Shown here piece after piece: positions 35,219 through 44,600 of a stretch of DNA of 64,000 nucleotides. The position numbers were made by a program, and so were the translations under genes. The number at the start of each line of letters is the position of its first letter. Position 1 is the first letter of the stretch. A model generated the notes under the pieces. The model saw nothing but the letters and a program-made list of their open reading frames with translations. It searched no databases and was not told the origin of the DNA. Source of the stretch: Aquariibacter albus (lineage in GTDB: Bacteria > Pseudomonadota > Gammaproteobacteria > Burkholderiales > Burkholderiaceae_C); contig NZ_JACIVI010000001.1 in assembly GCF_014145335.1 (NCBI RefSeq), positions 1,426,001 through 1,490,000 of the forward strand. The letters run 5' to 3'.

Positions 35219-36175
35219 TCAGGCAGGGACCAGGAAATCGCGGCTGATGCCGAAGCCCAGGTCGTTGACCCGGTCGAGGAAGGCCGTCAGGTAGGCGTGC
35301 AGGCCGGTGGCGAGGATCTCGTCGATCCGGCCGTAGCGCAGGTCGGCCCGCAGACGGCCGGCGCGGCGACGGGTTTCCTCGCTCTGCGTGTTGGCGACCA
35401 GCTCCAGGTTCGAGACCACCTCGTTGATGCAGGCCGCCAGCGAGCGCGGCATGTCCGGACGCAGGATCAGCAACTCGGCCACGCGCTCGGGGCGGATGGT
35501 GTTGCGGTAGACCTTGCGGTAGACCTCGAAGCCCGACACCGAGCGGAGCACGCTGCTCCAGTGATAGAAGTCGACCTCGTGCGGCTCGCGCTGCACGCCC
35601 TCACCGAAGAACTCGCTGTCGGCCGCGTGGTACTTGGCGTCGAGCAGGCGGGCGGTGTTGTCCGCACGCTCGAGGAAGGTGCCGATCCGCATGAAGTGGA
35701 AGGCATCGTCCTGCAGCATGGTGCCGAGCGTGACGCCGCGCGACAGGTGCGAACGGAACTTGACCCATTCGAGGAACTCGGCCGGATCGCGGCGGTGGGC
35801 CCCGCCGGCGATCAGGCGCTTGAACTCCAGCCAGGTGGTGTTGGCCGTCTCCCAGACCTCGGTGGTCAGGGTGCCCCGCACGGCGCGGGCGTTCTCGCGG
35901 GCGGCCCGCAGGCAGCTGTGGATGGAGGCCGGGTTGGCTTCGTCGGCCACCATGAAATCGATCACCGCGCGCGGGCTGATCTTGCCGTGCTTGGCCAGGA
36001 AGTCGCGCAGCAGTTCGGAGATGCCGAGCAGGCCGCGCCAGCCCTGCTCGGCGGCCTCGCTGGACTGTGGCAGCAGCGAGGCCTGGTAATTGACGTCGAG
36101 CATGCGGGCGGTGTTCTCCGCCCGTTCGGTGTAGCGCGCCATCCAGAAGAGGTGGTCGGCGGTGCGCGAAAGCAT
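35219..36175 (-). CDS. Alpha-E domain-containing protein
   Basis: Alpha-E is an all-helical domain of unknown activity found beside ATP-grasp and transglutaminase genes. The 318-aa protein begins MLSRTADHLFWMARYTERAE, the typical signature, and closes with LGFGISRDFLVPA. The same signature occurs inside the fused protein at 38792-41530 (RTAENLFWLGRYTERTEHL), so the window holds two versions. It is the last of five minus-strand genes and starts 55 bp after the ATP-grasp stop. The ATG at 36175 is preferred over an in-frame extension. Confidence 0.9.
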   Translation of the reverse strand: MLSRTADHLFWMARYTERAENTARMLDVNYQASLLPQSSEAAEQGWRGLLGISELLRDFLAKHGKISPRAVIDFMVADEANPASIHSCLRAARENARAVRGTLTTEVWETANTTWLEFKRLIAGGAHRRDPAEFLEWVKFRSHLSRGVTLGTMLQDDAFHFMRIGTFLERADNTARLLDAKYHAADSEFFGEGVQREPHEVDFYHWSSVLRSVSGFEVYRKVYRNTIRPERVAELLILRPDMPRSLAACINEVVSNLELVANTQSEETRRRAGRLRADLRYGRIDEILATGLHAYLTAFLDRVNDLGFGISRDFLVPA

Positions 36176-36230
36176 GGTGGTCTCCCGAAAGGCGTGGATC
36201 GATGCGTCTTGGCGTCGCGGCGGTCCGCGA

Positions 36231-37664
36231 TCAGGATTCGAGAACCCAGGTGTCCTTGGTGCCCCCACCCTGCGAGGAATTGACGACCAGCGACCCTTCC
36301 TTCAGCGCGACGCGGGTCAGCCCGCCCGGCACCATCTGCACCGACTTGCCGCTCAGCACGAAGGGCCGCAGGTCGATGTGGCGCGGCGCGATGCCGCTCT
36401 CGACATAGGTCGGGCAGGTCGACAGCGCCAGCGTAGGCTGGGCGATGTAGTTGGCGGGATTGGCCAGCAGATGGGCGCGGAAGGCTTCGATCTCGGCCTT
36501 GCTGGCCGCCGGGCCGACCAGCATGCCGTAGCCACCGGCCCCGTGCACTTCCTTCACGACCAGCTCGGCCAGGTGGTCGAGCGTGTACTGCAGGTCGTCC
36601 TTCTCGCGGCAGAGGTAGGTCGGCACGTTCTGCAGGATGGGTTTCTCGCCGAGGTAGAACTCGATCATCTTCGGCACATAGGGGTAGATGGACTTGTCGT
36701 CCGCCACCCCGGTGCCGATGGCATTGCAGAGCGTGACATTGCCCTGGCGGTAGACGTCGAGCAGGCCGGCGCAGCCCAGGGTCGAATCGGGCCGGAAGGC
36801 GGTCGGGTCGAGGAAGTCATCGTCGACGCGGCGATAGATCACGTCGATGCGCTTGGGACCCTGCGTGGTCCGCATGTAGAGGTAGCCGTCCTTGACGAAG
36901 AGGTCCTGGCCCTCGACCAGCTCGACCCCCATCTGCTGCGCCAGGAAGGCGTGCTCGAAGTAGGCCGAGTTGTACATGCCCGGCGTCAGCACGACGACGG
37001 TGGGATCGTTCACGCCCGAGGGCGAGACGGTGCGCAGCGTCTCCAGCAGCAGGTCGGGGTAATGCGCGACCGGCGCGATGCGGTGCCCCTCGAAGAGCTC
37101 GGGGAAGAGCCGCATCATCATCTTGCGGTTCTCGAGCATGTAGCTCACGCCGCTGGGCACGCGCAGGTTGTCCTCCAGCACGTAGTAGGTGCCGCTGCCG
37201 TCGGGCTGGGCAGCCCGCACGATGTCGACCCCGGCGATGTGCGAGTACACGCCGCCGGCCACGTCGACGCCGACCATCTCGGGCCGGAACTGCGCGTTGC
37301 GGGTGATCTGCTCGGCCGGGATGATGCCGGCCTTGAGGATCTCCTGGTCGTGGTAGACGTCGTGGATGAAGCGGTTGAGCGCGTTCACGCGCTGGCGCAG
37401 GCCCTTCTCCATCTCGCGCCATTCGTGCGCCGGGATGATGCGCGGGATCAGGTCGAAGGGGATCAGGCGCTCGGTGCCCGAGCCATCCTCGTCCTTTGCG
37501 CCGTAGACGGCGAAGGTGATGCCCACCCGTCGGAAGATCAGCTCGGCCTCGTCGCGCCGGCTGCGCATCGTTTCCGGCGACTGACCCTGCAGCCAGCGGC
37601 CGTAGGCCTCGTAGTGCTTGCGGACTGCCGCGTCGGCGGCGTGCATTTCGTCGTAACGTTTCAT
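36231..37664 (-). CDS. Circularly permuted type 2 ATP-grasp protein (stand-alone)
   Basis: This 477-aa protein is the stand-alone member of the circularly permuted ATP-grasp family (DUF404/DUF407). ATP-grasp enzymes ligate a carboxylate to an amine through an acyl phosphate. Visible landmarks are VLEDNLRVPSGVSYMLENR, VVVLTPGMYNSAYFEHAFLA, LPVNCATIGTGVADDK-like (here LCNAIGTGVADDKSIYPYVP), and the C-terminal GGGTKDTWVLES. The substrate is unknown. It is in a series with transglutaminases and alpha-E genes, which suggests that it builds or attaches a peptide. Confidence 0.92.
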   Translation of the reverse strand: MKRYDEMHAADAAVRKHYEAYGRWLQGQSPETMRSRRDEAELIFRRVGITFAVYGAKDEDGSGTERLIPFDLIPRIIPAHEWREMEKGLRQRVNALNRFIHDVYHDQEILKAGIIPAEQITRNAQFRPEMVGVDVAGGVYSHIAGVDIVRAAQPDGSGTYYVLEDNLRVPSGVSYMLENRKMMMRLFPELFEGHRIAPVAHYPDLLLETLRTVSPSGVNDPTVVVLTPGMYNSAYFEHAFLAQQMGVELVEGQDLFVKDGYLYMRTTQGPKRIDVIYRRVDDDFLDPTAFRPDSTLGCAGLLDVYRQGNVTLCNAIGTGVADDKSIYPYVPKMIEFYLGEKPILQNVPTYLCREKDDLQYTLDHLAELVVKEVHGAGGYGMLVGPAASKAEIEAFRAHLLANPANYIAQPTLALSTCPTYVESGIAPRHIDLRPFVLSGKSVQMVPGGLTRVALKEGSLVVNSSQGGGTKDTWVLES

Positions 37665-37758
37665 CGTGATTCCCTCAAGCCGAAGGGATCAGTGCAGGGA
37701 TTGTGCCGACCCAGGGCGGTGCGTCGGATCGGGGCTTCGACGCACTCCTGCACAGTGA

Positions 37759-38814
37759 TCAGGCGATTTCGCCCAGACGCGTGCTGACGCGCACCGAAAG
37801 CGTGTGGGCACTGCCGCCACGGATCACGCCACGCAGCGGCGTGACGTCGCTGTAGTCGCGGCCAGTGGCCACACGCACATGGCCGGTGCCGGGCACGCAG
37901 TCGTTGGTCGGGTCCAGCTCCAGCCAGACGCTGGAGCCGTCAGCCTGCGGACAGGCCACGGCCAGCCAGGCGTGGGATGCGTCGGCCCCCTGCAGCTTCT
38001 CCTGGCCCGGCGGGGGCTCCGTGAGCAGGTAGCCGCTGACGTAGCGGGCCGACAGGCCCAGGCCGCGCAGCGCGCCGATCATCAGGTGGGCGAAATCCTG
38101 GCAGACCCCCTCGCGGCGCGCGAAGGCATCGAGCACCGGGGTGTTGATCTCGGTGCTGGCCGGGGCGTAGCGGAAGTCGCGGTAGACGCGGTGCATCAGG
38201 TCGAGCGCGCCCAGGTGCACCGGCCGACCCGGCGGAAAGCTGGCCAGGGTGTAGGCGCGCAGCCCGGCATCGCGCAGCACGGCCGGCGGCAGCATCGGCG
38301 AGGCATAGCGGGCCGCCAGGCCGAGATCGGGCACCGGCGCCTGCGGATCGGCGACAGGCGCCTTCAGGCCGGCCGGCGCGCGGTAGCGGCCCAGGTCGCG
38401 CGCATCGTCCCAGGCCAGGCTGTGGTCGGGACAGGCACCGGCCGCCGGCCCGAGCACGACACGGCTGCGGGCCCGCACCAGAAGATGGCGATGCGGCCGC
38501 GCCAGGCCGAAGTGGGTGCGCGGATTGCCCCAGGCATCGGGCGCGTCGATGCGGTGGTTCGGCACCGGGTCGATGCTCAGGCTGTGCGCGGCCAGCTGCT
38601 GCAGGCCGGCATCCTCGCGCGGGCGCAGATAGGCCAGGTGCTGGGCCAGGTCCACCGGGCTGGCATAGGCGTAGTGGGTCTCGTGCTCGACCTCCAGCAC
38701 GACCGGCCCGACACGTGGTGCAGCCTTGCGGGCCGCGGGCGGCAGCGCCGTCGCGGCCTCGGCCGCGGGGGCCGCCTCGGGCGGGGACGGCTCAGGAGGC
38801 AAGTCGTCGGTCAT
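37759..38814 (-). CDS. Transglutaminase-like protein (short form)
   Basis: This 351-aa protein has an N-terminal domain of the bacterial transglutaminase type (VVLEVEHETHYAYASPVDLA; YLRPREDAGLQQ) and the papain-like catalytic triad C238 (REGVCQDFAHL), H281 (ASHAWLAV) and D301 (LELDPTND). The first 35 residues are Pro/Ala-rich. It overlaps the end of the fused ATP-grasp gene by 23 bp, so the two are surely translated together. Members may act as amidases or peptidases rather than cross-linking enzymes. Confidence 0.92.
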   Translation of the reverse strand: MTDDLPPEPSPPEAAPAAEAATALPPAARKAAPRVGPVVLEVEHETHYAYASPVDLAQHLAYLRPREDAGLQQLAAHSLSIDPVPNHRIDAPDAWGNPRTHFGLARPHRHLLVRARSRVVLGPAAGACPDHSLAWDDARDLGRYRAPAGLKAPVADPQAPVPDLGLAARYASPMLPPAVLRDAGLRAYTLASFPPGRPVHLGALDLMHRVYRDFRYAPASTEINTPVLDAFARREGVCQDFAHLMIGALRGLGLSARYVSGYLLTEPPPGQEKLQGADASHAWLAVACPQADGSSVWLELDPTNDCVPGTGHVRVATGRDYSDVTPLRGVIRGGSAHTLSVRVSTRLGEIA

Positions 38815-41530
38815 GGCCGGTCGCCAGGGCGAAGTAGCGCTGACCCAGCGCGTCGGACAGGCTGCTGCCCGCCGCGCTGAGGCGGTCGCAAAGGGCGATC
38901 ACCGCGGCGCGGTCGGCCTGCGGATCACGATCGGCCTCCGTCGGCTCGGCCAGGGCCGCCAGCGACAGGCCCACGCCCTGTTCGGGCAGGTGGGCCAGCA
39001 AGGTGGCGTGGGCATCGGCCGGGTCGGAGGCGCCGGGCGGGTCGGGCAGCTTGCGCAGCTCGGTGCGCAGGCGGCGCAGCACGCAGGCCAGCGAGCGCGG
39101 GTTGGTCTCGTCCATCACCAGCGCGGCCAGCAGGGCCAGCGGCTCCAGCCGACCCTGGTAGCGGGCGCGGTAGGTGATGGTGCTGTCGGTCAGGGCCAGC
39201 AGGCTGTCGAAGCCGGCGGCATGGGCCAGGGCACCCGCCTCGAAATAGGACTTCAGGAGGTTCGACAGGCCGATCAGGCGTTCGGCCAGGCGGCCGACGC
39301 TGAGCAGGCGCCAGCCGTCGTCGCGGGTCATGCGGTCGGTCTGGGTGCCGGTCAGGGCGGCGAGCTGCTGGGCCAGGCCGTCGAGCGCGGCCAGCGTCGC
39401 CTGGCTGCCCAGCTCGGGCACGCTGCCGCCGGGCACGGGGCCGCCGAGCGCGCTGACCTCGTCGATGCCCTCGGGCCGCGGACGGCGCAGGCGGCGGGCG
39501 AACTCCTCCCCCATGGCCCGCACCAGGCGGCTGGCCTCGGGCGAGAGCCGCTCGCGCAGCGAGCCGGCCACGCGCTGCAGGGCCGCAAGGTTGTAGGCGA
39601 TGCTGGCCTGGCCGCGGACATCGCCCAGGGCGGCCGCCACCGCACGCTCGAACACGCGTGGCGCGACCGCCATCGAGGGCACGCCCCAGCCGACCAGGCC
39701 GGTGTCGCGGGCCAGGCGGCTCATGGCCTCCAGCACGGGCGGGGGCAGCTCCTCGTCCTCGGCCACCAGGGTGGCCAGGGTCTGCGCACAGCGCACCAGG
39801 TGCTCGGTGCGCTCGGTGTAGCGGCCCAGCCAGAACAGGTTCTCGGCGGTGCGGCTGGCCACGGGGTGGCGGTAGTCGGCCAGATCCTCGGGCCGCAGGG
39901 CGGCCGGCAGCATGGAGTAGGTGTCGACCGGGCCCTCGGTCAGCACCCAGGTGTCGAGGCTGGCGCCGCCGCGCTGCATCGACAGGGCATGCGGGTCGCG
40001 GGTCGCGATGCGGGTCATGCCGCCCGGCAGGATGCGGTGGCCGCCCCGGCCGTCGGCGATGGCGTAGACACGCAGGATGGCCGTGCGCGGCACGAGCTGG
40101 CCACCGGGCTGCCAGACGGGCGTCTGGGCATGCGGCAGGTCGAGCTGCAGGGTGTAGGCCTCGGGGTCGGCCTCGATGCGGCGGGTCCAGGCGGCGCGTT
40201 CGATCGCGTCGAGCTGGGCGCCGACGACCGGCTCGAAGTGCCGGCTGTCCGGGTAGCTCGGGCGGATCACGCAGCGGCCGAGCTGGCCGCGGCCGGCCGC
40301 CCAGGCGGCCGCCTCGCCGCACCACCAGGTCGGCAGGGCCGGCAGGCTCAGCTCCTCGCCGAGCAGGCGGCGCGACAGGGCCGGCAGGAAACCGGTGATG
40401 CCCGGCGATTCGAGGAAGCCCGCGCCCAGGGCGTTGGCCACCAGCACCTGGCCGGCACGCACCACCTTGAGCAGGCCGGGCACGCCCAGGGCCGAGTCGG
40501 GGCGCAGCTCCAGGGGATCGCACCAGTCGTCGTCGAGGCGACGCAGCAGACCATGGATGGGCACCAGGCCCTGCACGGTGCGCATGAACAGGCGTTCGCC
40601 GCGCACGGTCAGGTCGGCCCCCTCGACCAGGGGCAGGCCGAGGTAGCGGGCCAGGTAGGCCTGCTCGAAATAGGTTTCGTTGTAGGGACCGGGCGTCCAC
40701 AGCGCGACGCGCGGCGGACCATCGCCGGCGGCCCGGGCGATCGGCGCGGCCAGGGCGTCGAGCTTGTCGACCAGGGCGCGGTAGCTGGACGCCAGGTGCT
40801 GCACGCGCAGCTCGCGGAAGGGCTCGGCGAACACGCGCGAGGCGATCAGCCGGTTCTCCATCACATAGCCCAGGCCGGAGGGCGCCTGGGTGCGCTGGGC
40901 CACCACCCACCAGTGGCCCTGGGGGCCGCGCGCCAGATCGAGCGCGGTCACGTGCAGACGCAGGCCGCCGGGCGGCGTGCTGCCATGCAGGGCCTGCAGG
41001 TAGCCGGGATGACCCAGCACCAGGGCCGGCGGCAGCAGGCCGTCGGCGATCAGACGCTGCGGGCCGTAGGCATCGTCCAGGATGGCCTCCAGCAGCCGCA
41101 CCCGCTGGCCGACGCCGGCCTCGATCTGCCGCCACTCGCCGGGCTCGACGAGGAAGGGCAGCAGGCCCATGGACCAGGGCCGGTCGACGGCCACGCCATC
41201 GCTGCCGTAGACGTTGTGGGTCACGCCGTCGCGCAGGATCTGGGCCTGCACCTCGGCGGCGCGCTGGGGCAGCTCGGCCCAGCCGCTGCGGCCGAGCTGA
41301 CCGAAGAAGCGCCGCCAGGGTTCGCGCAGGCCGCCACGGCCCGCGGGCTCGGCCGCCTCGGGGGCGACATGGTCCTCGGGCGGCTCGGTGTGAGGCTCGG
41401 GAGCCGGACCGCGCAGCTCGTCGAAATGGCCGGCCACGGCCGGCTGCGCCACGCTCAGGGCGTGGGCGCAGGCGGCCTCGGCGGCAGCCCGTTCAGCATC
41501 GGAATCCGGATCGAGAGGCAGCGGCAGCAC
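38792..41530 (-). CDS. Fused circularly permuted ATP-grasp/alpha-E protein
   Basis: This 912-aa protein joins the two domains that are separate genes at 36231-37664 and 35219-36175. The ATP-grasp part fills about residues 60-555 (APSGLGYVMENRLIASRV; VALWTPGPYNETYFEQAYLA; LVANALGAGFLESPGI; MQRGGASLDTWVLTEG). The alpha-E part begins near 560 (RTAENLFWLGRYTERTEHL) and ends at RYFALATGHD. The start is uncertain: the GTG at 41530 (MLPLPLDPDSDAE) is chosen by length, though no ribosome binding site is evident. An upstream TTG is possible. Confidence 0.88.
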   Translation of the reverse strand: MLPLPLDPDSDAERAAAEAACAHALSVAQPAVAGHFDELRGPAPEPHTEPPEDHVAPEAAEPAGRGGLREPWRRFFGQLGRSGWAELPQRAAEVQAQILRDGVTHNVYGSDGVAVDRPWSMGLLPFLVEPGEWRQIEAGVGQRVRLLEAILDDAYGPQRLIADGLLPPALVLGHPGYLQALHGSTPPGGLRLHVTALDLARGPQGHWWVVAQRTQAPSGLGYVMENRLIASRVFAEPFRELRVQHLASSYRALVDKLDALAAPIARAAGDGPPRVALWTPGPYNETYFEQAYLARYLGLPLVEGADLTVRGERLFMRTVQGLVPIHGLLRRLDDDWCDPLELRPDSALGVPGLLKVVRAGQVLVANALGAGFLESPGITGFLPALSRRLLGEELSLPALPTWWCGEAAAWAAGRGQLGRCVIRPSYPDSRHFEPVVGAQLDAIERAAWTRRIEADPEAYTLQLDLPHAQTPVWQPGGQLVPRTAILRVYAIADGRGGHRILPGGMTRIATRDPHALSMQRGGASLDTWVLTEGPVDTYSMLPAALRPEDLADYRHPVASRTAENLFWLGRYTERTEHLVRCAQTLATLVAEDEELPPPVLEAMSRLARDTGLVGWGVPSMAVAPRVFERAVAAALGDVRGQASIAYNLAALQRVAGSLRERLSPEASRLVRAMGEEFARRLRRPRPEGIDEVSALGGPVPGGSVPELGSQATLAALDGLAQQLAALTGTQTDRMTRDDGWRLLSVGRLAERLIGLSNLLKSYFEAGALAHAAGFDSLLALTDSTITYRARYQGRLEPLALLAALVMDETNPRSLACVLRRLRTELRKLPDPPGASDPADAHATLLAHLPEQGVGLSLAALAEPTEADRDPQADRAAVIALCDRLSAAGSSLSDALGQRYFALATGHDRRLAS

Positions 41531-41660
41531 GGAAACAGGAAGACAGACGTCGGCGTGGGAAGGCGCCCGGATGCACCCGGCCCATGCCGGGACCTTGCCC
41601 CCACGCGACAGCAAGCAGGACCCGCCCCGTGCCGCGGCCGGGGCGGGCGCGGACCGGGGG

Positions 41661-44600
41661 TCAGCGGCGCACGCGCAGGTCCAGCGTGAAGGGGAACTCC
41701 CGGCTCGGCTGGGCCGGCACCAGATCGATCTTGCCCGGCGTGTGGCCGAAGGCGAAGAAGCGCGCCAGTCGCCGGCTCTCGGCCTCGTAGGCATTGATCG
41801 GGAAGGTCTCGTAGTTCCGGCCGCCCGGGTGGGCCACATGGTAACGGGCGCCCCCCAGCGAACGCTGCAGCCAGCTGTCGACCACGTCGAAGCTCAGCGG
41901 CGCATGCACGCCGATGGTCGGGTGCAGGGCCGAGGGCGGCTGCCAGGCGCGGTAGCGCAGGCCGCAGACGAACTCGCCGACCCGGCCGGTGGGCTGCAGC
42001 GGCAGGGCGTGGCCGTTGACGGCGACGATGTGGCGGTTGCCGTTGAGGCCGCTGACCTTGACCTCCAGCCGTTCCAGCGAGCTGTCCACGTAGCGCACGG
42101 TGCCGCCAGGCGCCCCCTCCTCGCCCATCACATGCCAGGGCTCGAGCGCATTGCGCAGGCTCAGCTTCAGGCCGGCCGCGGCCACTTCGCCGATCAAGGG
42201 GAAGCGGAACTCGAAGTGCGGGGCGAACCAGGCCGGATCGAAGGCGAAGCCGACCTCGGCCAGCTCGGCCAGCACGTCGTCGAAGTCCATCTGCACGAAG
42301 GTCGGCAGCAGGAAGCGGTCGTGCAGCTCGGTGCCCCAGCGGGTCAGGCGGGTGGCGCCACGGCCGCGGTGCGGCGTCTTCCAGAACCAGGCGATCAGCG
42401 CCCGCAGCAGCAGCTGCTGGGCCAGGCTCATCCGCGCGTGCGGCGGCATCTCGAAGGCCCGCAGCTCCAGCAGGCCGAGGCGGCCCGTGGGGCCGTCGGG
42501 GCTGTAGAGCTTGTCGATGCAGAACTCGCTGCGGTGCGTGTTGCCGGTGACGTCGATCAGCACATTGCGCAGCGCGCGGTCGATCAGCCAGGGCGGCACG
42601 CCGCCCGCCTGGTCCCACAGGCCGATCTGGCGCTCCAGCTCGTTGAGCGCGATCTCCAGCTCGACGACCTGGTCGTTGCGGGCTTCGTCGACCCGCGGCG
42701 CCTGGCTGGTCGGGCCGATGAACATGCCACTGAACAGGTAGCTCAGGCTGGGGTGGTTGTGCCAGTAGGTCAGCAGCGAGCCGAGCAGGTCGGGCCGGCG
42801 CAGGAAGGGGCTGTCGGCCGGGGTGGCGCCGCCCAGCACGAAGTGGTTGCCGCCCCCCGTGCCGGTGTGGCGGCCGTCGACCATGAATTTCTCGCTGGTC
42901 AGGCGCACCTCGTGGGCGGCCTGGTAGAGGAATTCGGTGTGGTCGACCAGCTCGTCCCAGTCGTGGGCCGGGTGGATGTTGACCTCGATCACGCCGGGGT
43001 CGGGCGTGACCTGCAGGATCTTCAGGCGCGGATCGCGCGGCGGCGGGTAGCCCTCCAGGATGACCGGCATGGCCAGCGTGCGGGCGGTGGCTTCCAGCGC
43101 GGCAAGCAGGTCGAGGTAGTCGTCCAGCGCAGCCAGGGGCGGCATGAACACGTAGAGCGTGCCGTTGCGGGCCTCCACGCAGAGCGCGGTGCGGGTGATC
43201 CAGCCGGCCGATTCGTGGCGCTGCGGCCAGCGGGCGGCGGACGGGTCGCTGCCGGGGGCCGCGGCGGCTTCGCCGCGCGAACCGGGGCACTGGGCGCCTG
43301 CGGCCTCGCCGGCCGGGCCGTCGAAGCCTGCCGCCTCCGCTGCCGGGAAGGCCGGCGGCATCGGGTCGCCGAGGCCGGCCAGGCCAGAGGCGCGGGCGTA
43401 CTGCATGCGCAGCGCCGCGGCCTCGGGCAGCGCGCTGCGCGCGGCGAAGGGATCGGCGTCGTAGAAGGCCTGGCGCTCGCCGGGCACGGCCCAGGGCAGG
43501 GAATCGAGCGGCAGGCGGTAGCCCATGGGCGAGTCGCCGGGGATGAGGTAGAGGCGCTCATCGCGCAGGAACCAGGGGCCGCTGGTCCAGCGCGGTCCCT
43601 GCAGGGCCGGGTCCCAGGGCTCGCGCTTGAGCGGCAGCAGCCAGCCCACGGTGTGCTTGAGGCCCTGCTCGAAGACGCGGCGCAGGCGGTCACGCTCCAG
43701 TTCGTCGTCGAGGCGGCTGTCGTGCGGATCGACGTTGACCGGCAGCCGGCGCTCGCGCCACAGGTAGTAGAAGGCGTCCTCGAAGCCGGGGCGGATGTGC
43801 TCGCCGCCGCAGCCGAGCAGGCCGGCCAGGTGGCGGATGAAGGTCTCGGCCTCGGCCGGGCCGTGGCCGGCGGGCTGGCGCTCGTCGGCGAAGAGGCCGG
43901 GATCGGTCCAGCAGGGCTGGCGGTCGGCACGCCAGGCGATGGTCAGGGCCCAGCGCGGCAGCTGCTCGCCCGGATACCACTTGCCCTGGCCGAAGTGCAG
44001 GAAGCCGCCCTGGCCGTACTTCTCGCGCAGCTTGTGCACCAGGTCGACGGCGTAGTTGCGCTTGGTCGGGCCCAGGGCGGCGGTGTTCCATTCGGCGGCG
44101 TCGCGGTCGCTGACGGCGACGAAGGTCGGCTCGCCGCCCTGGGTCAGGCGCACGTCGGCCGCCGTCAGCGCGGCGTCGACCTGCTCGCCCAGGCGCAGCA
44201 CCTCGGCCCACTGGCCGTCGGTGTAGGGCTTGGTCACGCGCGGCGATTCGTAGATGCGGGTGACCGACATCTCGTGCACGAAGCTGACCTCGCACTCGTC
44301 GACCGCGCCCGTCACGGGGGCGGCGCTGGACGGCTCGGGCGTGCAGGCCACGGGGATGTGGCCCTCGCCGGCCAGCAGGCCGGAGGTCGGGTCCAGGCCG
44401 ATCCAGCCGGCACCCGGCAGGTAGACCTCGCACCAGGCGTGCAGGTCGGTGAAGTCGACCTCGGTGCCGCTCGGGCCGTCCAGGGCCTTCACGTCGGCCT
44501 TGAGCTGGATCAGGTAGCCCGAGACGAAGCGCGCCGCCAGGCCCAGGTGGCGGAAGGCCTGCACCATCAGCCAGGCCGAGTCGCGGCAGCTGCCGCTGGC

